DNA of 10,339 nucleotides from Desulfobacteraceae bacterium (GTDB lineage Bacteria; Desulfobacterota; Desulfobacteria; Desulfobacterales; SURF-15): the NCBI GenBank assembly GCA_003599475.1, contig QZKK01000077.1:1-10339 (forward strand), read 5' to 3'. The notes under the pieces were generated by a model. That model did not search any database. It was given only the letters and a program-made list of their open reading frames with translations, and was not told where the DNA came from. Below are positions 7,483 to 10,339 of the stretch, piece after piece; the first letter of the stretch is position 1, and every line of letters begins with the position of its first letter. A program made the translations under genes and the position numbers.

Positions 7483-7510
7483 CGCGGTGTTCATCAGGGA
7501 GGAACACGCG
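7483..7510. other. Hairpin in the M16-cheW spacer
   Basis: CGCG(G)TGTTC pairs with GAACACGCG over 9 bp with one bulged G and a 9-nt loop. It has no T-run on either side. Its arms contain the GTGTTC/GAACAC core of the nearby heptads, so it may have grown from two oppositely oriented heptad remnants. Confidence 0.5.
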
Positions 7511-7613
7511 TAAGAACATTCATGATTTTCCGAAAAGATCCGATCATACAGGTATATGAAACCAATCGCATATTGGCCCGGTCGTGCCGGTTGCGTTTGA
7601 TCGAACTGGGAAC

Positions 7614-7644
7614 TGAACACTCCTGAACACTGAACGCTGAACAC
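7614..7644 (+). repeat. TGAACAC heptad array upstream of cheW
   Basis: TGAACAC, a TCC spacer, then TGAACAC, TGAACGC, TGAACAC. Degenerate GAACTGG and GAACTGA units precede it (7603-7616). It is the reverse complement of the unit at 3490 and 4242. Unlike at xdhC, a good ribosome binding site survives between the array and the gene. Confidence 0.88.
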
Positions 7645-7676
7645 TTTGAAGTTTCAAACAAGGAGGAAGGTTCGTC

Positions 7677-8150
7677 ATGGACGAATCGAGAGCCGGAAAG
7701 TACCTGACGTTTACCTTGGCGGGCGAAGAGTACGGCACCGCCATTTTAAAGGTCAAAGAGATCATCGGCATGATGCCGATCACCCCGGTTCCTCAAACGC
7801 CGGGCCACATCAAGGGGGTCATCAACCTTCGGGGGAAGGTGATCCCGGTTTCGGATCTGCGATTGAAATTCGGTATGGAAGCGATCGAATATACGGATCG
7901 CACCTGCATCATCGTGGTCGAAATCGAGGGTGATTACGGAATGGTCATGACCGGCATCGTCGTCGATGCCGTCTCAGAAGTGCTCTCGATCAAAGACGAG
8001 CATATCGAAGATCCTCCCCGGTTTGGTCCTGCGGTAAAAACCGATTTTATCCGCGGCATCGCTAAGGGACATGATAATGTCAAGATCCTGCTCGACATCG
8101 ATCGGGTACTCAACACGCAGGAGAGGATCATGCTCGAAAGGGCGGCTTGA
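7677..8150 (+). CDS. cheW: CheW-like chemotaxis adaptor
   Basis: Cytoplasmic SH3-like adaptor that couples methyl-accepting receptors to the CheA kinase. At 157 residues it is a complete single CheW domain without fused receiver or kinase parts. Diagnostic stretches are KYLTFTLAGEEYGTAILKVKEI at the N-terminus, IKGVINLRGKVIPVSDLR (45-62) with the Arg of NLRG important for receptor/CheA contact in studied members, then GIVVDAVSEVLSI (93-105) and the end VKILLDIDRVL. AAGGAGG (7660-7666) lies 10 nt before the ATG. No cheA, receptor or other chemotaxis gene is in view, so it is an orphan here; a role in a signalling array other than flagellar chemotaxis cannot be excluded. The function may also have nothing to do with xdhC downstream. 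Confidence 0.95.
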   Translation: MDESRAGKYLTFTLAGEEYGTAILKVKEIIGMMPITPVPQTPGHIKGVINLRGKVIPVSDLRLKFGMEAIEYTDRTCIIVVEIEGDYGMVMTGIVVDAVSEVLSIKDEHIEDPPRFGPAVKTDFIRGIAKGHDNVKILLDIDRVLNTQERIMLERAA

Positions 8151-8156
8151 AGCCGG

Positions 8157-8177
8157 AAGGGCGGGCGACCTCCCCTT
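8157..8177 (+). terminator. Weak terminator-like stem after cheW
   Basis: AAGGGCGGG-CGA-CCTCCCCTT can form a 9-position stem with one C-C mismatch and one G-T pair. T-rich sequence follows (TTTATTCTCGC then six T), but the T-run is displaced by about 10 nt, so factor-independent termination is uncertain. The spacer is otherwise a pyrimidine-rich tract up to about 8218. Confidence 0.3.
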
Positions 8178-8239
8178 TATTCTCGCTTTTTTCCTTTACA
8201 CTCCTCCCCCTTTTTCCTAAAATCAGCCGTGATTCTTTC

Positions 8240-8260
8240 TGAACACCGAACACTGAATAC
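8240..8260 (+). repeat. TGAACAC heptads upstream of xdhC
   Basis: TGAACAC, CGAACAC and TGAATAC in direct succession, followed by 12 bp and the ATG of the xdhC-family gene. The array and following bases contain no recognisable Shine-Dalgarno sequence. Confidence 0.82.
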
Positions 8261-8272
8261 TCGATAACCGAA

Positions 8273-9343
8273 ATGGAAAAACCCGCTGTATTTTTTCGAT
8301 CCGTCGTCGAGCACCTCATTGAAAAAGGCCCTCTGGTTATGGCTACGGTGATCTCCCGCACCGGATCGGGCCCCCGGGAAGCCGGCACCTCGATGCTCGT
8401 CTTCCCTGACGGAACAACCGCAGGAACCATCGGAGGCGGCATTCTGGAGGCCGGAGCCGTCGCAAAGGCAGCCGAGGTCTACAAATCCGGAGAGCCGGTC
8501 TGCACCACGCTGCATCTTGCCGACAGTCAGGCTTCGCAGGCGGGAATGATTTGCGGCGGAACGGTTGAGCTCCTGATCGATTATATCGGAAAGCAGGGGG
8601 ATCGGAAGCGGGAAGTACTCGGGGGCGTCCTGAAGGAAATTTCGGCCCGCCGGCCGGTTATTCTGGTTGCATCCATACGGACAAAGGGAGGGCATTCCCG
8701 GGTCGGGCTCGGATACATCGATGAGAAAGGGCTCACAGAGGGATCTTTGGACCTCTCCGGCATCGGCGCCGTACTCGAAAAACAATCCATGAACCATCCG
8801 TGCCTTGTTGAAATCGAAAATGACATTCGGTATTTCCTTCAGCCGATTCATCTCCCGGAGTCTGCTTTTATCTTCGGCGCCGGACATATCGGGGAGGCGC
8901 TTGCACCGCTGTGCCGATTTCTGGGATTTGAGACCGTCATCATCGATGACCGTGCATCGTTTGCCAATCGAGACCGGTTCCCGGATGCAGACGAGATCCG
9001 GCGGATCGAATCCTACAGGGACTGCTTGCAGAATCTCAAAATCGATGAGGGGAGTTTTATCGTCATCGTCACCCGCGGGCATCTTCACGACAAGACCGTC
9101 CTGGCGCAGGTGCTGAAAACGGATGCAGGCTACATCGGAATGATCGGCAGCCGCAAGAAACGGGATATCACCTACAAGGCACTCAAGGAAAGCGGATTTT
9201 CTTCCGCCGACCTGGAGCGTGTCCACTGTCCGATCGGGTTGGATATCGGCGCTGAAACGCCCGCCGAAATCGCCGTCAGCATCGCTGCCGAAATGCTGGC
9301 CGTCCGGTCCGGACGATTTACCGGGCCGTGCCGGAAGGCGTAG
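8273..9343 (+). CDS. XdhC/CoxI family molybdenum-enzyme maturation protein
   Basis: Cytoplasmic factor of the XdhC/CoxI family, whose studied members bind molybdenum cofactor and help deliver its sulfurated form to xanthine dehydrogenase-type hydroxylases. The 356 residues show both usual domains. N-terminal: GSGPREAGTSMLV (31-43), GTIGGGILEA (51-60) and GMICGG with conserved Cys94. C-terminal Rossmann domain: GAGHIGEALAPL (202-213), acidic end of strand two DD (225-226), VTRGHLHD (267-273), GMIGSRKK (289-296) and PIGLDIGAETPAEIAVSI (320-337). ATG at 8273 is the natural family start but has no ribosome binding site; heptads and TCGATAACCGAA precede it. No molybdenum hydroxylase gene is in the window, so the client enzyme is unknown. 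It may be co-transcribed with the dehydratase 139 bp downstream. Confidence 0.95.
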   Translation: MEKPAVFFRSVVEHLIEKGPLVMATVISRTGSGPREAGTSMLVFPDGTTAGTIGGGILEAGAVAKAAEVYKSGEPVCTTLHLADSQASQAGMICGGTVELLIDYIGKQGDRKREVLGGVLKEISARRPVILVASIRTKGGHSRVGLGYIDEKGLTEGSLDLSGIGAVLEKQSMNHPCLVEIENDIRYFLQPIHLPESAFIFGAGHIGEALAPLCRFLGFETVIIDDRASFANRDRFPDADEIRRIESYRDCLQNLKIDEGSFIVIVTRGHLHDKTVLAQVLKTDAGYIGMIGSRKKRDITYKALKESGFSSADLERVHCPIGLDIGAETPAEIAVSIAAEMLAVRSGRFTGPCRKA

Positions 9344-9482
9344 GAGATTCGATGGAGGAAATCGGCCAAGGGCGGGAAAACCCGGGTTGTGGGTCGCGCG
9401 TAGCGAAAATGGGGGACGGGGGGTAGCCGAGCGGACGCCTGCTGGATTGGAATCGATGACGTATCGAAATGGGAAAATTCTG

Positions 9483-10280
9483 ATGTGGAAAAATAAATTG
9501 TACGGTTTTCGGCGGGAAGACGGAAGGATCGGCATTCGAAACTATGTTGCCGTCATGGCGGCTGGGGACGACGCAAATCCGTTGGCGCGCCGTCTGGCGG
9601 AGGATGTGCCGGGAGTTCTCTATCTTCCGGCAAGCTACGGGTGCGGGCAGTTGGGAGAAGACCTGGAGCTTGCGCTCCGAACCATGGCCGGACTGGCCGG
9701 CCACCCCAATGTTTCCGGCTCCCTGATCGTATCTTTCGAACCGGAAATCGCCTATCGGATTTCTTCACGGGTGCCTGCGGGGAGCGGAAAGACGGCAACG
9801 CTTTCGCTATTGCAGGCAGGCGGGTTCACATCCGCACGGATGGCGGGTCAGGGGATCCTCTTCCGGCTTTGGGAGGAGGCGCAGGCACAAAAACGGAAAC
9901 CTTTTTCGATAGGGGATCTCCTCATCGGCCTGGAATGCGAAGGCTCCGATACTCCATCGGGTATGGTTGCCGACCCGGCAATCGATCTTTTCAGTGACCG
10001 GCTCGTCGATGCGGGGGCCTCAGCGATTTTTTCGGAACCGCTCGAATGCATCGAAGGAAAATCGATGGGAGCCGTCTCGAAGTCCGGCACCCGGCCCATC
10101 CAGGGCGTTCTTGCCTACGGAGAAAGACCGGCAGGGAAAGGACTCTATTTTATGGATGCACCCGCAGCCGCGGTAGAAAATCTGGGACCATTAACAATAA
10201 CTACAGTTCCTTGGGCATGGTGTGCAATTTTTATTTTTTTACAAGCATTAATAGCAGTTTGTCGCAATGTAGGACAATAA
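9483..10280 (+). CDS. UxaA/GarD-family dehydratase, divergent and truncated at a sequence join
   Basis: Resembles the C-terminal catalytic domain of altronate/galactarate dehydratases: LYGFRREDGRIGIRNYVAV at the start, YGCGQLGEDLE, HPNVSG, then LECEGSDTPSGMVADPA, and MDAPAAAVENL. Compared with the family pattern I remember (QCGGSDxxSGxxANPA, LGCE), it has Glu for Gly, Asp for Asn, and SFEPE where LGCE is usual, so the substrate may differ. No SAF domain precedes it. ATG at 9483 gives the usual family N-terminus with a weak GGGA 8 nt upstream; ATG at 9456 in the same frame is possible. From about 10184 the frame (GPLTITTVPWAWC...) no longer matches and ends at a chance stop at 10280. Genuine sequence therefore probably covers only about 234 residues. 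Confidence 0.8.
   Translation: MWKNKLYGFRREDGRIGIRNYVAVMAAGDDANPLARRLAEDVPGVLYLPASYGCGQLGEDLELALRTMAGLAGHPNVSGSLIVSFEPEIAYRISSRVPAGSGKTATLSLLQAGGFTSARMAGQGILFRLWEEAQAQKRKPFSIGDLLIGLECEGSDTPSGMVADPAIDLFSDRLVDAGASAIFSEPLECIEGKSMGAVSKSGTRPIQGVLAYGERPAGKGLYFMDAPAAAVENLGPLTITTVPWAWCAIFIFLQALIAVCRNVGQ
10172..10184. other. Join between two unrelated truncated genes
   Basis: The stretch GGTAGAAAATCTG reads VENL in the dehydratase on the plus strand and RFST in the phosphorylase on the minus strand, both as expected for their families. Left of it G+C is in the high fifties percent; right of it (10185-10339) 63 of 155 bases are G or C. The exact breakpoint cannot be placed within the shared bases. Confidence 0.75.
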
Positions 10281-10339
10281 GGCTGCGCTCCGGCAATATG
10301 AGCTGTTATCGGCCCATCAAAATAAGTATCATCTCTCCC
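10172..10339 (-). CDS. mtnP: Methylthioadenosine phosphorylase-type enzyme, internal fragment
   Basis: Fifty-six residues are readable on the minus strand from the window edge: GRDDTYFDGPITAHIAGAQP, YCPTLRQTAINACKKIKIA, then GTVVIVNGPRFST. This matches the MTA phosphorylase / purine nucleoside phosphorylase superfamily, where PYCPxLR and GPRFSTRAES are hallmarks; MTAP-type members cleave 5'-methylthioadenosine in the methionine salvage pathway. A methylthioinosine or purine phosphorylase is possible. The N-terminal half lies right of the window. After GPRFST the expected RAES is replaced by AAAGASIK and a stop, which is antisense dehydratase sequence, so the gene is broken exactly at the join. 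Codons end mostly in A or T (GCT, ATT, AAA, ACT), unlike every other gene here, which points to a different source genome. Confidence 0.8.

Larger units (their letters stand above)
7367..7660. other. Divergent intergenic region between M16 and cheW
   Basis: Non-coding spacer of about 324 bp in all (7353-7676). It must hold promoters for both genes, but I see no convincing -35/-10 pair. Near the M16 side are two small palindromes, CGATATATCG (7384-7393) and ACATGC-G-GCATGT (7407-7419), which could be operator sites. A hairpin at 7483-7510 and a heptad array at 7614-7644 are listed separately. A 72-codon minus-strand frame here matches nothing I know and runs through the repeats, so it is not called. 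Confidence 0.6.

Noticed and set aside
7426..7644. 72-codon minus-strand frame in the M16/cheW spacer
   Set aside because: Begins within heptad repeats, has no recognisable motif and no convincing ribosome binding site.
9421..9460. tRNA fragment suggested by GGTAGCCGAGCGGACGCC
   Set aside because: It resembles a D-arm of a class II tRNA, but no anticodon stem, T-arm or acceptor pairing can be completed.
8177..9535. 452-codon open frame on the minus strand opposite xdhC
   Set aside because: Shadow of the G+C-rich xdhC gene. Its translation resembles no family and the plus-strand frame has diagnostic XdhC motifs along its whole length.
10185..10280. Native C-terminus of the dehydratase (GPLTITTVPWAWC and onward)
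   Set aside because: It does not match the dehydratase family, whereas the opposite strand of the same bases gives a strong phosphorylase match.

Overview
This window looks like bacterial chromosome of moderately high G+C, in the high fifties percent by eye. Gene content (a split MacA/MacB-type exporter, a periplasmic M16 peptidase, CheW, an XdhC-family molybdenum-enzyme maturation factor, a UxaA-type dehydratase) and the repeat style suggest an anaerobic deltaproteobacterium (Desulfobacterota-like). That assignment is inference; the window has no rRNA or other marker gene.

Layout. Positions 2-3486 (+) hold a three-gene exporter operon: a 5'-truncated MacA-like periplasmic adaptor, a stand-alone ABC ATPase starting at TTG inside the end of the adaptor gene, and a MacB-type permease. 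The adaptor carries an extra Spy/CpxP-like helical module with two LTxEQ motifs. Positions 3581-4147 (-) encode a Uma2-family PD-(D/E)XK protein. Positions 4314-7352 (-) encode a secreted double-domain M16 peptidase. A 324 bp divergent spacer follows, then cheW (7677-8150, +), an xdhC-family gene (8273-9343, +) and a divergent UxaA/GarD-type dehydratase gene (from 9483, +).

The most striking structure is the mosaic of tandem 7-bp repeats at five consecutive gene boundaries: ATPase/permease, permease/Uma2, Uma2/M16, M16/cheW and cheW/xdhC. Several unrelated heptamers are used (GGAGCAT, AAGTCAG, GTAACCC, and TGTTCAG or its reverse complement), all with period 7. In one place the arrays are translated: they form the last ~38 residues of the ATPase and supply its stop codon. 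They also occupy the places where ribosome binding sites of the permease and xdhC would be expected. A separate pair of imperfect hairpins lies between the permease and Uma2 genes.

The right end is not a normal continuation. The dehydratase reading frame stops matching its family near 10184. From there to the end the opposite strand encodes a clear fragment of a methylthioadenosine phosphorylase-type enzyme with about 41% G+C and A/T-ending codons. The two truncated genes meet within about 11-13 bp that reads acceptably in both. A chimeric assembly or amplification join is the simplest reading; a genuine recombination is the alternative.

I found no coherent new defence or metabolic system. 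The heptad mosaic and its intrusion into a gene end and ribosome binding regions are the best candidates for something under-described.
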